Assembly: GCA_012295275.1 (NCBI GenBank)
Contig: CM022665.1
Location: 41,838,652-41,902,651 of the forward strand
Direction: 5' to 3'
DNA from: Chrysomallon squamiferum
Lineage: Eukaryota; Mollusca; Gastropoda; Neomphalida; Peltospiridae
Length of the DNA stretch: 64,000 bases
Shown piece by piece: positions 52,591-64,000 of the stretch. Within the stretch, counting starts at the first letter, position 1; each line of letters opens with the position of its first letter. Position numbers and translations under genes: made by a program. Under the pieces are notes generated by a model. The model was given only the letters and a program-made list of their open reading frames with translations, was not told the origin of the DNA and did no database searches.

Positions 52591-55500
52591 CACATTTGTA
52601 ACCAGGATTTTGAGATTAAAAACTCTTTTATTTATTAATAAGCATCAGGTGATTTCTACAACTTCTAAATGTCTGAAATAATTCTAGCACGTTTGTAAAC
52701 ATTTCTGTCATGCAACTGGATTTTGCAATGTTAATTGTTTGACTTACTGATTGATACTGTGTCAGATGACTTTAATGAAGAGAACAAATATTCATATTTT
52801 GGGTATGTGCCTAATAGCTTAAACTCAGCTTATCCTTTGACCTTAAAATATAAGAAATAATTTAAGCAAGTTTCAAAACAACTTTGTCACATACTGGAGA
52901 TGGCACACTTGTAACTTACACTGCTTGCTTTTTGACAGATTGTACACAAACAGTGCTGTTATCTGGAAATGTGTGAAATAAATAATTGCAGTTCAGAGAC
53001 TGTAAACTAAAATATTTTCCTTGATTAAATATGGATGAAGGACTTTTTTTTTTTTTTTTTTTTGCTATCTGTCAAAATTATAAAAAATTTGAATTCTGTA
53101 ATATGATTTGTATGAGAGAATTAATTTTTGCGTTATTTTTATGAGGGTATAATACATTCAAATTTGACATATTTTTATCAAGATGGATCAAGTAAACTTA
53201 CTAATTTCATGTTTTTATCAAACATCAACTACCACTTTTTCAGATGTATCAAACAGAGTAACTCTATTTGTTTTCTATTCACTTTATATTTAGACATTAA
53301 CATGCATGAAGATTTACCAGTTGTTTTTTTTACTGGACACAGAATAAAATAAAATGATTTTGTTCTGAAATAGTATCAATAAACTATGCATCCTTGTCAC
53401 TTGTGTATGTTACCAGTTTTTAGAAAATTACTACATTTATTACCTGCCAGAGTTGAAACAAAAGTGTTTCATATTTTGAGAGGTCTTGAATTACCAGATA
53501 AATCTAACTCTGGTTATTGTAAATTTAATGCTCATAAAAGCTATGAAAAAAAAAAAAAAGCCTATTAAATGTGTTAGATATGGAAAAGAAGTAATTTTAC
53601 ATCATTTTAAAGCATTGTGTTTTTTTAATATTCATTACAATACATATAAAACTGCAACCATATTTTGTTAACATGAAACTCCCAATTTTATTTGAAAATT
53701 ATTTTGCCACATAAACTGTATACTTCAGAGAATCATTAATTTCATTCTAATATGTTTTTTCTTTACACAACTGAATTTCTGGACAACTTCATCTTGCCAA
53801 AACTAGGAATCGGGGAAAAATACAAACAACAATAGCAGACACCTATGAAATGTGATTGGTGTTCTTTCTTTCTTTCTTTCTTTTTTTTTTTTTTTTTCTT
53901 TAATTTCCATTTAGCACATTTCAAATATTATAATCTGTACATTTTACAATATTTGCTGAAGATAAATTTATTTTTATAAATAACTCTACTGGTGTGCTAT
54001 ATACATCAATTCACCCGTGATCACACATCCAGTTTTCATTTTCCAAGCCAACCTTTTCTCAAAACTATATTTTAAAAAACACAAATAACAGTAACGTGCC
54101 AAATAACTGTCATTTTCCAAACATTCAACCAATCCTATGAATATTTCAAAAGAAACGCTTAAAACACACCAAAAAGAACACTTTTCTGTACAAAAATGAA
54201 AGAAAAACTCCTTGCTCTGACGATTATTAAAGTATTACAGCGTAAGCAGAGTACTGAGAGTAATTCACCTTTTAGTAATATATTATGTCAAATATTTTAA
54301 AATAATTTATTAATGGAAAGAAACTGGTTATCTTGATGTAACATTATGCAGGAAATATACCAAGTATTAATTACAATTAATTATTGCATGCATGGCATTC
54401 ATTTAGACAATAAACACTTGAAAACAAAGCTGTATTACTCAATATGTATACAACTTTATTGAACATTTAATGTATCTGAGGAAACAAAAAAATAAATAAA
54501 TAAAATAAAATAAAAATAATATATGTGTGTCTACAATATTTAAAGATTTGTGGAAATTAAATTTATAATTTTTACAAATTAAATTTTTAATGCCACAAAG
54601 ATTCTAACACATTCTGAAGGCTTAACATAATATATGTTTGCTCACATTTCAGACTGTAGAAGAAAGATAAAAACATTCCACAAAAAATTACTTCTGCAAA
54701 ATGATATTGGTATGCTCTAGAAATATTTACCGATTAAATATTTTCAGGTATTCAAAATCTTTTTATTCTTATTAAAAATTGGTATTATCAAAAATAATCA
54801 GAAGATGAAAATAAAACATTGTTTTAAACGTTTAATATAAATTTGAGTTAAGATGGAAGAAACTGAACACTAAAGGTCCTTAAGTGGAAATAGAAACATG
54901 CAAAACTCTGTTTATTGCTTAATTACTAATTCTTAAATTTTACAGTATCAAAAATTACCTCTTGAATATAAATGAAAATAATGTGAGGCATGAACTTCAA
55001 AGTTAATGGGGACATTTTTATCTAACTGAAAAAATAAAAGAAACAAATTTTTAATGAACATGTGATTCATGCACATTGTTATTTAAACAAATCATTTTTT
55101 AAATCATACTAATTAAAAATGTTTGCCAAGAGGCAATCACATAATTCCAAGTACAAAATAAATTTAAAAATGATAAACACAAAGTAAAAAAAAAAAAAAA
55201 AAAAAAAAATAAAATAAAATTAACCAAAATATAAACATTATTTAATATGAAAAGAAAAACTGAAATAATTTCAAGACTTGTAAACCAAATCCTAACACGA
55301 CGCAAGACTTACAAGAAATAATAATATTGAAATAAAAAAAAATAAATAGAAAATTGCAAAAACAAAAACCTGAAAATCATTCCTGCCCTAAAAGAATTAC
55401 ATAAAACAAAAAAACTCAACAATTAAAAAAAAAAAAAATAAGTAAATAAAAAAAAAAAAAAAAAAAAATAATAGTAATAAGCTCTATCAGTCATTCTCCA

Positions 55501-56475
55501 TAATAGATCTATGATCTAATCAAAACAAAACAAAAAAATGTTTATTCACACACCACCCATACAACTATCTAATAAAATAAACACTAAGAGGATTATACAC
55601 CTTGGTTAAGACAATATGCCTTAATGAAGTCAATGCAAGAAAATGTTAACATGAAATTACACAATGGGCATATTTATTGGGGCTGGCATAATTTCAATAC
55701 AGGCTGCCATTTTAAATTATCACATCGAAAAATCACACACACAAAATCATCATCCTCATCATCATCATCATCATTATGATGACGACCATCCATCATAAAG
55801 CAGAAATCCAAGCAAATACTTTGCATATTGTGCAATTTCACACAAACACTCACACAAAAACTGGGTGAAAAAAACAAAACAATCATTAAACAGCCATAAT
55901 GAATTAAGAACTAAATAACCATTATTCATCATACAAATTTACATCTTGTAGTTCAGGATGTCAGTGTACAAAGGGAAAAACAAACAAGATTAAATATGCC
56001 ACTGCAACAATAGCTTAGGTGGTATTTTACTTGTTTTGTCTTTGTAACACCTCCAAAGTAGCTCCACATTTAAAAAATTTTTTTTTTTAGTTAACGTAGG
56101 AACAGAACAAAATACAGTTTCTCCATTTTATGTTAATGCTTTTTTCACTGGTTTATGTATCAGACTCAGGCGATAGTAATAATAATAACAATAATAATAT
56201 TGTCACTTCTTCAAAACAATGAAAGCCAATTCATTTTCTTCAGTTCTATCATGTGACTTTTATAATAGTTAAAATCACTGGGACAAAAAAAAAAAAAAAA
56301 AAAAAATATTAATAAAGATCATAAAAAAATAAAATAAATAAATAAAAAAAAAAAAAAAAAAAATGTAATAATAATCACAAAAATTACTGTCCCATTCCGA
56401 GAGAAAAGTAACACCAGTTTGGCACATTCCATGATTTAGAAACAAAAGCAGAGAGCCTAAAACATGCTGTGGCTG
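52591..56475. other. Convergent 3' region of LRR1 and BIRC6
   Basis: Holds both 3' UTRs. AATAAA on the plus strand at 52977-52982 and 53378-53383 could end LRR1; several AATAAA on the minus strand could end BIRC6. A-rich runs at 55185-55210, 55425-55470 and 56285-56365. No other gene seen. Confidence 0.6.
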
Positions 56476-56703
56476 CTAGCACTCTGGGACGTCCTGGTTG
56501 ATGCCTAGTGGGTCTAACAACATTGAGTTGTTCGTCACGCTGAAGCCAGATGCATCGTTCTCCTTCTCTGGTGTCTCTGTTGGGTTGGCCTGATCTGTGG
56601 AGTAATGTTTGCCCTGAGGGTCAATCACCTCAACGTCCTCATCTTCCAGGTTTTCTGGTGGTTTCAGCTTAGCAAGCTCTTCTCGTAGCTGGTTATAATG
56701 TCG
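56476..56703 (-). CDS. BIRC6: BIRC6 terminal coding exon with stop codon
   Basis: 75 codons and [23 protein letters not shown] to ...[10 protein letters not shown]. Acceptor catttcag. The acidic tail is less conserved than the UBC core. Confidence 0.93.
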   Translation of the reverse strand, partial: RHYNQLREELAKLKPPENLEDEDVEVIDPQGKHYSTDQANPTETPEKENDASGFSVTNNSMLLDPLGINQDVPEC

Positions 56704-59700
56704 CTGAAATGTTCATGAAAGATAAGTATATATATATATATATATATATTTAATGCTTGCCAGAACTTGAAGTTATTTACTAAATACACTGTCATTGTCA
56801 TTACTAGCCATAAGAAAAGATAAAACAAAGGTCTTAATAAATATTTATGAAGGTAATTAAGGGTTTTAAAACAAACAAAAGGCAAAACAACAAACAGTAG
56901 AGAGAGAGTGAGCCAGAGAAGAGAAAAAGAGAGAAACACAGACACAGCAAATTTTAAATATTTAAAATCTATTTCAACTCAGATTTGTAAATGTTAGGTT
57001 AATTAATAATGCCCACCATCTAGAAAATACTAACAGCAACTGTATAATTTAAACCATCTAGAAAATACTACCAGCAACTGTGCAATTTAAAGGATATTTC
57101 ATTAAAATATAAGCGGAAACTATTTTGATGCTTCAAATAATTTTTAAATGCTATGTTATGCAGGCATGTAGGCATAGAACTGACAAAAAATAGTTTTCAA
57201 GAGAAAATAGTGCCAGAGGTCCATGGGATTCGGAGGCAGCAACCCTTGAAACTATTGAACATTTAGGTTTTTAGAGACACTCTGAAGCTTGGCACACAAC
57301 ACTATACTACAACTAAATTACTCATTCTTATCTACTGTTTAATTTGTCTCTTGGATCATGTGAGAAATGTATTTCAGACACTACAAATATAATCATCCAC
57401 TGTGGATAAAAACAAATTAAATATGTGAATATGTTTTGTTACTGTTCCTTACCTTAAGAGCCAGGGTGCTGTGAGCAATGGATCGACCAGTTCGTTTGTC
57501 TCTGCTGTACGTTTCCATCTCAGTGATCCAGTCTTCACACTGTTTTAGTATCTCATGTCTCTTCAGCCAGAAATGATTGTGAATCACCTGACAAAACAAA
57601 AATGTAATAATCAACTGATTTGTAATAGCTCTATAATAAAATGATAAAAAACCAACAACGAAAAAACCAACAAAAAAGCCCAACAAAAACCAACAAAAGT
57701 TAAAAACCAAACAGTATTTTAAGTCGAATTATATAATTTAAAAATTAAAATATATTTTTTATTTCTAATTACTTCTTATATAGTTGAAAATGTAAATTGA
57801 AATAAAAGTGTGCATTTTTATTTTGGATGTGTGCATATGTACATATGCTTGTGTGAATCTATGTGTGTTTATGTGTGAGAGAGTTAAGAAAATGATTGTT
57901 TGATAAAATGCTAAAAAATAATCAATAATATCAAAATTGTTTATTTAACATATCTGAATATTAACTCTTCTCTTTTTTTTTTTTTAATTTCCCTATCAGA
58001 ATGTTCTTTTTTTTTTTTTTTCTTCCATACATTTCTAAATTAAAATGGACAAGACTAAATTCTTACCGTTCTGAAACACGACTGTGTGTTTTTCAGTATT
58101 TCCAACATGGCCCACTTCACAGTGGCCTGTCTGATGTTTGCATCATACTCTCTTGAACTGGCTGTACCAGATGATGTGCCCTTTGACCTCTCATAACCAG
58201 GCTCATTGAAGTAAGGTTCACTGACCAGAATCAGCGACTGTATAGACACAAGAACCTGGAATAATAAAAATAATAATTTAAAAAAAAAAAAAATCTAGCA
58301 CAATGAATTTAGAAAATCATAAAAATGTATTGTTTTTTGTGCTGGAGGGTGATTTTTGTATATATACTCAAGCACAATTATAAAAAATATTGTATAATGA
58401 AAAAAAAGGATAAAACAACATTTTCTTTTATTCTGATATTGTCATTATTTCCATTAAACCATTAAATAAAACTTCATTAATAATAATAAACTAAAATCAT
58501 CAATATTACATATTAAATCAAGGTTACATGTTTTTAGCATTTAAAATGAAAACAATTGAATAAAAATATTAACAACATCAACAACAACAACAACATAATC
58601 AGAATAGTCACCCACCTGTAGAAAACTTGATGTCTGAGCATTCCATTTTTCTTCTGGTCGACCATGCCATGTATTCAACACACTGAGACATACCTAGAGA
58701 AGAAATAAAATTAAAATATTAATTTTAACATCCACATTTATTTATTTATTTATTTATTTATTTATACATGTATTTAGCAATGTAAATAAAGACTATATTA
58801 ATAAATAAATAAAGGTAAAATAAAAAGTACAGCTTTAACTACCAATGATGGGTTTTTTTTATTCTTAAACATAATTTTCTGCATAATGTGAATTGTAAAA
58901 AATATCGGGGAGGAAAACAAAATTCTAATATTGCTTCAAATTCCACAAATTTCAGCTATTCCTGGGAATTACAGTCTTACAGACAAATTAACAAAATTTA
59001 CAAACGTTCGTAATTTCTTATTTACTGAATCTGAACATGGTACACTATGTTAACTGTGCCTTTGCAGATCCAAGCTAGACTGAGGAGGGGATCCTGAAGC
59101 TGCTGGAAACCAAGACATACAGCGTACACGATTCATAGGTGTATGAATATGCTCTAACATTCACAAATACAACCCCAGCTATTGGTAACTAGCACATCTG
59201 AACAGACGTATGCTAGTCATAAAACTGAACGTAATTAAAAAGTCATTACATCTATCTTTACAAGTAAATAATAACTAATACGAAATGATGCCAGTTAAGA
59301 TGTTGTACAATAACAGTCACAATAAAGACAGGTCTTACTTTGCCATCGTTGTAAAGATTGGGATTGAAACGGATCGTGTGGTTTCCGGTAGTTTCCAGGT
59401 TGATGTACGGAGGAGAGTTGGGGTAGTCCTGAGGGAAGTAGACATCAAATTCAAAACAGCCGTTAGCGTAAGGAGTATCAGACGGACCAGTGATAAGCAC
59501 CTGAAAAACAAAGACAAGTAAAACAATGCGGGGATTTCAGTAATTGTATTGTATACACAGGATTGTCAGCAATTCTTTCTTTAACACAATACCTTCTTCT
59601 TAATAATAATAATAATAATGATGATGATGATGAAAATAATTTAGCTATGTTTTTGTGAAATTTGATTGCTTACAAAGCAGTAACTTTATTTTTTTAATTC

Positions 59701-62700
59701 AAATGTCTAGCATACAAACAAATAATCTTTTTTTTTTTTTTTTTTTTTTTTTTCGTAAAATTTTGATGCATATATTATTTCTGACCTGTCTATTTTTAAT
59801 AATAAACAAAATAATGGCATCTCAAAAAATAAAGTTTGGCTAATTTAAATGAGAAATTCTAGATAATATGAATATCAAAAGATAAATAAATAAAAAATAA
59901 TAACTATCAAAAATAAAATAAAATAAAATAAAAGTAGTAACAGTAACAAAATAACAATATAAAAAAAAACCCCAGAAAAAATCAAGGTAAAATAAAAAAT
60001 AGTGAAAGAATTATTATCATAATTAAATGAAAAAACAAATGAAAAAATTGTGCTCACTTTCATGATGTCCAGTCTTTCTTCATCGCACCTGACAAACACA
60101 CTGCTGCTGGCCGAGAGGGGCAGTGAGGTGGACAGAGTGACCGCCTCTTGGGCAAGTCTTCGAGTTCGTGCTGGTGTGCTCATTTCTCCAGCTGCCTTCA
60201 CATTCGACTCGTAGTGGTGGGGGATGATGAACTTCAAACCATTCCCTTCTTCTCGAACCATTTCAAAAGTGTCTTTTGAATTAATACAGAATTGTTAAAA
60301 TTATAAATTACTGTCTTTACTTTTATTCCAAAAAGAAGAAATAGGAAGAAAGAAGAAGGAATAAATAAGTAAATAAATAAATAAATAATAATAACACAAT
60401 AAAAAAAATATATAAATAAATAATAATTAACTAATGTAAGGAAAAAAAGTACAAAGTATAGCAAAGTAAAAGTAAAATAAAGTGTATGTAAAGTGAAGTG
60501 AAGTGAAGTACAGTACAGTAAATTAAAATAAATAAATAAATAAATAAAGGATACTGGTCTCCTCAAACAACTTAACTGTCACTGGAAGTATATAGAAACA
60601 TTTATTTCAGTCTATTAACTTCAGATAAACTTCAGGTATGTCTTACCAAATTGCAGGTTTTTCATGATCATCACGTATTTCTCTTCCAGTGTTCTCTCTA
60701 TCTTCACACCATGTTTCTCCTTGCTCTGTAACAGTGTCAGATCTGTTTCATCTATTAAAAAAATTAAAAAATTAAAAAATAAAAACTAATAATAGTAATT
60801 TTATAATAATAATAATAATAATGTTGTTTCTTTAAAATAAATTCAACAGAAATGATTCAAACAGTAAACTAAGACAGAACTTCAGAAACTGCATTTATAA
60901 TTTTTTCTATTTAATGTATTTTCTTTAATCTCAGTTCACCTCAATAAAACAATAAAAACAACAAGAACAATTATTATTATTATTATTACAAAAAAGAAAT
61001 TATTCTCTCATTAACAAATCTGCAAAGCAAGACTACTGCTTACAAAAATTAAAAACATTTTGAGTATCCTTTAATTTACATATTTCATCAACATGGCATC
61101 TGTCAATGATGTAAAATAGACTTTTCAAAACATCAGCCCTCTCTTGCATGTTTAACCAACATAAAGAGATGCTGAGACATAGAAATGAACACCACAGATT
61201 ACCCAAAGATTCTCTAAGCCTGTCTGTGGCAGTTTTCACAATCCTGGCTGTTTCCTGTATGTCAGGGATCAACAGTGCCAAACCCTCACTTTCTTCTTCA
61301 TCTACTTTACTAGAACCATTCTTCCCTTTGTTTGATCTAAAATAAACAGAACATATTAATGAAAATTAATAAATATTTTTGATTAATTTTATACATCATC
61401 ATCATTATTATTATTATTTGATTCCATTGTAAATAAAAACAGAACAATTAAATATATGAATTTATTTTGTTTTTCTTCATTTTAATATTACAATCTTTTT
61501 TATTTTATTTTAATCTTTTTTCTTCATTTAATATAACAATCGTCATAAATAAAAGATTCAGAAAATAACCATGCTGAGAAACAAATAAATAAAGCAATAA
61601 CTTGGAAGTATGTGAAATGCATTTTGATACACATATCACCAAAGACACATTTCAAGCTTCATCTTGCTTACTTGAGACGGCTTGCATATGTATCGACACA
61701 TCCTTTCATCTTGTCCAGCAACACTTCTATTGCTGTTGCAGTATCAGGCGACCCATCTCGCTCCAGCGTCCTCAACAACGGCACAAGTGAACGACACACA
61801 GCCAGTCCACGCAGCAGCTCTAGAAGTGATCTGTACAGAGGCACGTGCCGGGCCATGTCGAGGACTGAGTCGTTGCGGAGGTAGGACGATATCGCAGGAA
61901 CCAGACATGACTGGCCCAGAAGGTCTGGCATCACTTCGGGTATCTGTGGGCTTTCGTTAGGAGCTGTGTAATCTTTCCTGTCGAAGCCTTCAGGAACCTG
62001 TCCACTTGGGTTGATGTAGCTGCCCAAGACCTGTTAAATTGATTAACAACACGACAGCAAGAGTTAAATATGTGACTGATATATTCACAGCTAACTATAC
62101 AGAAATGCATTTAGGCCATAGGTTTTCAACCTGGGGGTGAGGATATGTTTTAGCTTTTTTTCAACTTGACTTGGAAGGAGGAATAAATAAAAATGTGTAG
62201 ACAGGTTTGGGACCCGTCATAATGAATGTAGATTCCTTTTAGTTCTGTCTTTGGTTGATGAAAATATGGTAACCATGGATATTATAGAATCAAAAATTTT
62301 AAAGGGGGTTCATCAGTCATATTGAGTTGCTCATAAAGGGTTGCGGTATGAAAAAGGTTGAAAACCAGTGATTTAGGAAATATATTTTGAATGATATGTA
62401 TGCATGCATTCATATATATATTTATGTGTATGTAGATAAAACTAATTGTTTTACCACATATGTAACACAAAAAAAAATAACAAATACATTTTATTTATTC
62501 AACAACAAGTCCTATCATTTATCATTCCACTGACACTGAGACATCCATTATCTTGTGATAAAATATTACTGAACATAACTCATTTACATCTCCATCCATC
62601 CATTTTACTAATCCTTCACCAAACAGGTGTTAAACTCACCTGTAACAGACAGGTAACATGTTCCTCCTCACTCTTCTGTCTAATGAGTGCTTGCTCTGCG

Positions 62701-63699
62701 TCCCAGCTTGATGTGGTGGAGCCTGTGCCAAAGCCGGTACCCTTTGCCCAGTAACTCTGGTTCTTCTCCTCAGTCTGGGCTGGGGGAGGCTGGGTTGTGT
62801 TAGTCTGCATTGCTGACAGGATAACATGAGTCTGCAAACACAATGTGTTAAAAATAAAATATAATTGTAAAACACAAAAACTGATACTGGTAATCATATT
62901 ATTACTTTTTTTTTTTTTTTATTTATTTATATTTTTTTTTAATGTTAAAAATAAAATATAATACAAATACTGATACTGGTAATCAATTTTTTTAACCAGA
63001 ATTTTATGAATAAAATATAAGTAAGTAATTAGAAAGCCACATAAATGTAATATTTGTTTACAACTGAAAAATAATAATAAACTAGACAAATAAATATAAA
63101 AATATTTTTATTTCAAGGTAGTTATGTGTCTTATATATAAAAATAAATGCAAATTAAGTGGATACGTTGCATCCATTTCAGTTAAATTGCAAACTTATCA
63201 TTCTGTACCAAATACTAAATCCAACACAATATCCAGTTTATTTCAAGTTAACACAAGCAACAACTTCTGATGCTAAAAACGTAACTTATTTTAAACTTGT
63301 CTTCAACTTAACACTTGAATTGTAACTTCAGCCAAGACAGAACCAATGAGCTGATTACAATATCATTAATAATAATTATAAAAACTAAAATAATTGTTTA
63401 TCCCTTAAGTGTTATTACACAACTCAGGCCTATAGAAGCTGGTAATGACAAAAATGCTGTTATACAACTGTGGTAATGACAAACCTCTTGTTGTAACCCA
63501 CTAGCTGCGACTCTAGGAGCGTGGTGGCTGAGCACTGACAGACAGGCTAGGATCAAGTGGACTGTGCCTATGTCCAGTGCCATTCGTCTCAACAGCACCC
63601 CGTCATCTGTGGACAAGGGTGTGGCATCAAACAGGGACTTGAGAACGGTGAAAGGCAGAGTTGGCAACATGCTGGCTACGTGAGAGGTCAGGATGTGTC
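56476..63699 (-). CDS. BIRC6: BIRC6 (BRUCE/apollon) C-terminal part with ubiquitin-conjugating domain, 11 coding exons, 5' part outside window
   Basis: Exons in transcript order: 63699-63485, 62831-62640, 62030-61672, 61336-61044, 60751-60647, 60272-60058, 59500-59339, 58693-58616, 58255-58067, 57587-57453, 56703-56476; about 722 residues, the C-terminus of a protein that is near 4,800 residues in mammals. BIRC6 is a membrane-associated E2/E3 hybrid that inhibits apoptosis by ubiquitylating caspases and their activators and also acts on autophagy factors. Visible motifs: [20 protein letters not shown] opening the UBC fold, [31 protein letters not shown], then VCLSVLNTW with the catalytic cysteine, then HGRPEEKWN and the family-specific extension [15 protein letters not shown] and [10 protein letters not shown]. 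Every junction keeps frame and no stop is seen. Introns are short (about 290-750 bp), unlike the large introns or intergenic space to the left. Several AATAAA sequences on the minus strand below 56476 (for example at 55678-55673 and 54460-54455) could end the transcript; I cannot choose between them. Any further coding 5' of 63699 lies beyond the window. Confidence 0.96.
57453..57587 (-). CDS. BIRC6: BIRC6 coding exon, C-terminal extension
   Basis: 45 codons, [20 protein letters not shown] to ...AHSTLALK, phase 0, acceptor ttgtcag, donor AAG/gtaagg. Confidence 0.94.
58067..58255 (-). CDS. BIRC6: BIRC6 coding exon, C-terminal half of UBC domain
   Basis: 63 codons, [20 protein letters not shown] to ...NTQSCFRT, phase 0, acceptor attccag, donor ACG/gtaaga. 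[10 protein letters not shown] is the conserved helix after the active site. Confidence 0.95.
58616..58693 (-). CDS. BIRC6: BIRC6 catalytic-cysteine exon
   Basis: 26 codons, [18 protein letters not shown] to ...TSSFLQ. The Cys at its second codon is the E2 active-site residue by family position (after NPNLYNDGK). Acceptor tctctag, donor CAG/gtgggt, phase 0. Confidence 0.94.
59339..59500 (-). CDS. BIRC6: BIRC6 UBC-core exon
   Basis: 54 codons, [15 protein letters not shown] to ...NPNLYNDGK, phase 0 at both ends, acceptor ttttcag, donor AAA/gtaaga. It holds the E2 strand region and the conserved loop that leads to the active site; the catalytic cysteine is in the next exon. Confidence 0.96.
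60058..60272 (-). CDS. BIRC6: BIRC6 coding exon, start of the E2 fold
   Basis: Encodes (D)[14 protein letters not shown] to ...DEERLDIMK; acceptor caaaag, donor AAA/gtgagc, phase 0 exit. [20 protein letters not shown] precedes the UBC core as in other BIRC6 proteins. Confidence 0.93.
60647..60751 (-). CDS. BIRC6: BIRC6 short coding exon
   Basis: Encodes (Y)[14 protein letters not shown] to ...MIMKNLQF plus one base, acceptor aatag, donor G/gtaaga. Too short and too lacking in start codons to stand out as an open frame; it was found by phase matching between its neighbours. Confidence 0.85.
61044..61336 (-). CDS. BIRC6: BIRC6 coding exon
   Basis: One leading base completes K; then [20 protein letters not shown] to ...TQNVFNF plus one base. 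Acceptor ttttag, donor T/gtaagc. The acidic stretch DEEESE is a likely linker. Confidence 0.88.
61672..62030 (-). CDS. BIRC6: BIRC6 coding exon
   Basis: Encodes [16 protein letters not shown] to ...DTYASRL plus two bases; acceptor tttaacag, donor AA/gtaagc. Helical, leucine-rich segment ([20 protein letters not shown]) upstream of the UBC domain. Confidence 0.9.
62640..62831 (-). CDS. BIRC6: BIRC6 coding exon
   Basis: Encodes [19 protein letters not shown] to ...[10 protein letters not shown], 64 codons, phase 0 at both ends, acceptor tttgcag, donor CAG/gtgagt. The middle is a Pro/Gln/Ser-rich linker. Confidence 0.88.
63485..63699 (-). CDS. BIRC6: BIRC6 coding exon (first one visible in the window)
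   Basis: Encodes ...[17 protein letters not shown] to ...[10 protein letters not shown]. The acceptor is ttctttcag; two leading bases complete a codon from an exon beyond the right edge. The donor is GAG/gtttgt, a weak match, phase 0. Confidence 0.85.
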
Positions 63700-64000
63700 C
63701 TGAAAGAATTCAAATAAATATTTGTTATTAAATTATCTTGGGAATTTGTCTCTCTAATTCTAAAACAAAAACATACTGATAATGATATAAGCAGACAAAA
63801 AAATAATAATGAAATACTCTTTCAGTTTATAGATGGAACTTGAATACAAAATTTTTATAAATCAAATTCATGGTAAATAAAAGTGAAATTCATATTTCAG
63901 TTATTTTCATATAATATTTCAGAGGCTGGAACAATTTAAAACATTTATCTCATTATTCATCATTATAATTATACATTTAATAATTTGATGACTAATTTAC

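Noticed and set aside
59258-59500. Separate small E2 gene starting MLITGPSD
   Set aside because: The codon before LITG is GTG inside an exon with a good acceptor, and phases join it to both neighbours. It is an internal BIRC6 exon.

Overview
This 64 kb window is animal (eukaryotic) nuclear DNA. It is AT-rich, its genes are split by GT-AG introns, and it is unusually dense in microsatellites: (TG)n, (GA)n, (TA)n, (TATG)n, (AAT)n and long A/T tracts. It also carries short tRNA-like repeats and decayed Tc1/mariner/Tigger-type DNA transposons. The protein-coding exons match bilaterian families closely. A mollusc, probably a cephalopod such as an octopus, is my best guess, but that is an impression from repeat texture and not a proof.

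Layout. Positions 1-49600 are almost all non-coding. They hold two short minus-strand exons, at 12970-13207 and 42231-42408. Each starts with an ATG, encodes the first transmembrane helix of a two-pore-domain (K2P) potassium channel with the conserved EGPQE segment just after it, and ends at a GT donor in phase 1. No pore-loop exon was recognised after either, so they are either alternative first exons of one gene running off the left edge or the 5' ends of two tandem paralogues. The rest of this part is satellite-like arrays (57-bp, 28-bp, about 113-bp and ACATC-type), tRNA-like SINEs, a complete 895-bp non-autonomous Tigger-like element with TA target-site duplications, a mariner transposase fragment, and simple repeats.

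The right-hand 14 kb is gene-dense. LRR1 (plus strand, 4 coding exons, 49626-52590) is complete and encodes a 420-residue leucine-rich-repeat protein, the substrate receptor of a CUL2 ubiquitin ligase. Facing it tail to tail is the 3' end of BIRC6 (minus strand, 11 coding exons, 63699 down to 56476, continuing beyond the right edge), which encodes the C-terminal ubiquitin-conjugating domain of the giant E2/E3 enzyme BIRC6/BRUCE. All exon phases in both genes are consistent and no stop or frameshift was seen, so both look functional. Both products act in ubiquitin transfer, but the adjacency is probably coincidental.

No rRNA, functional tRNA, CRISPR array or recognisable viral gene was found.
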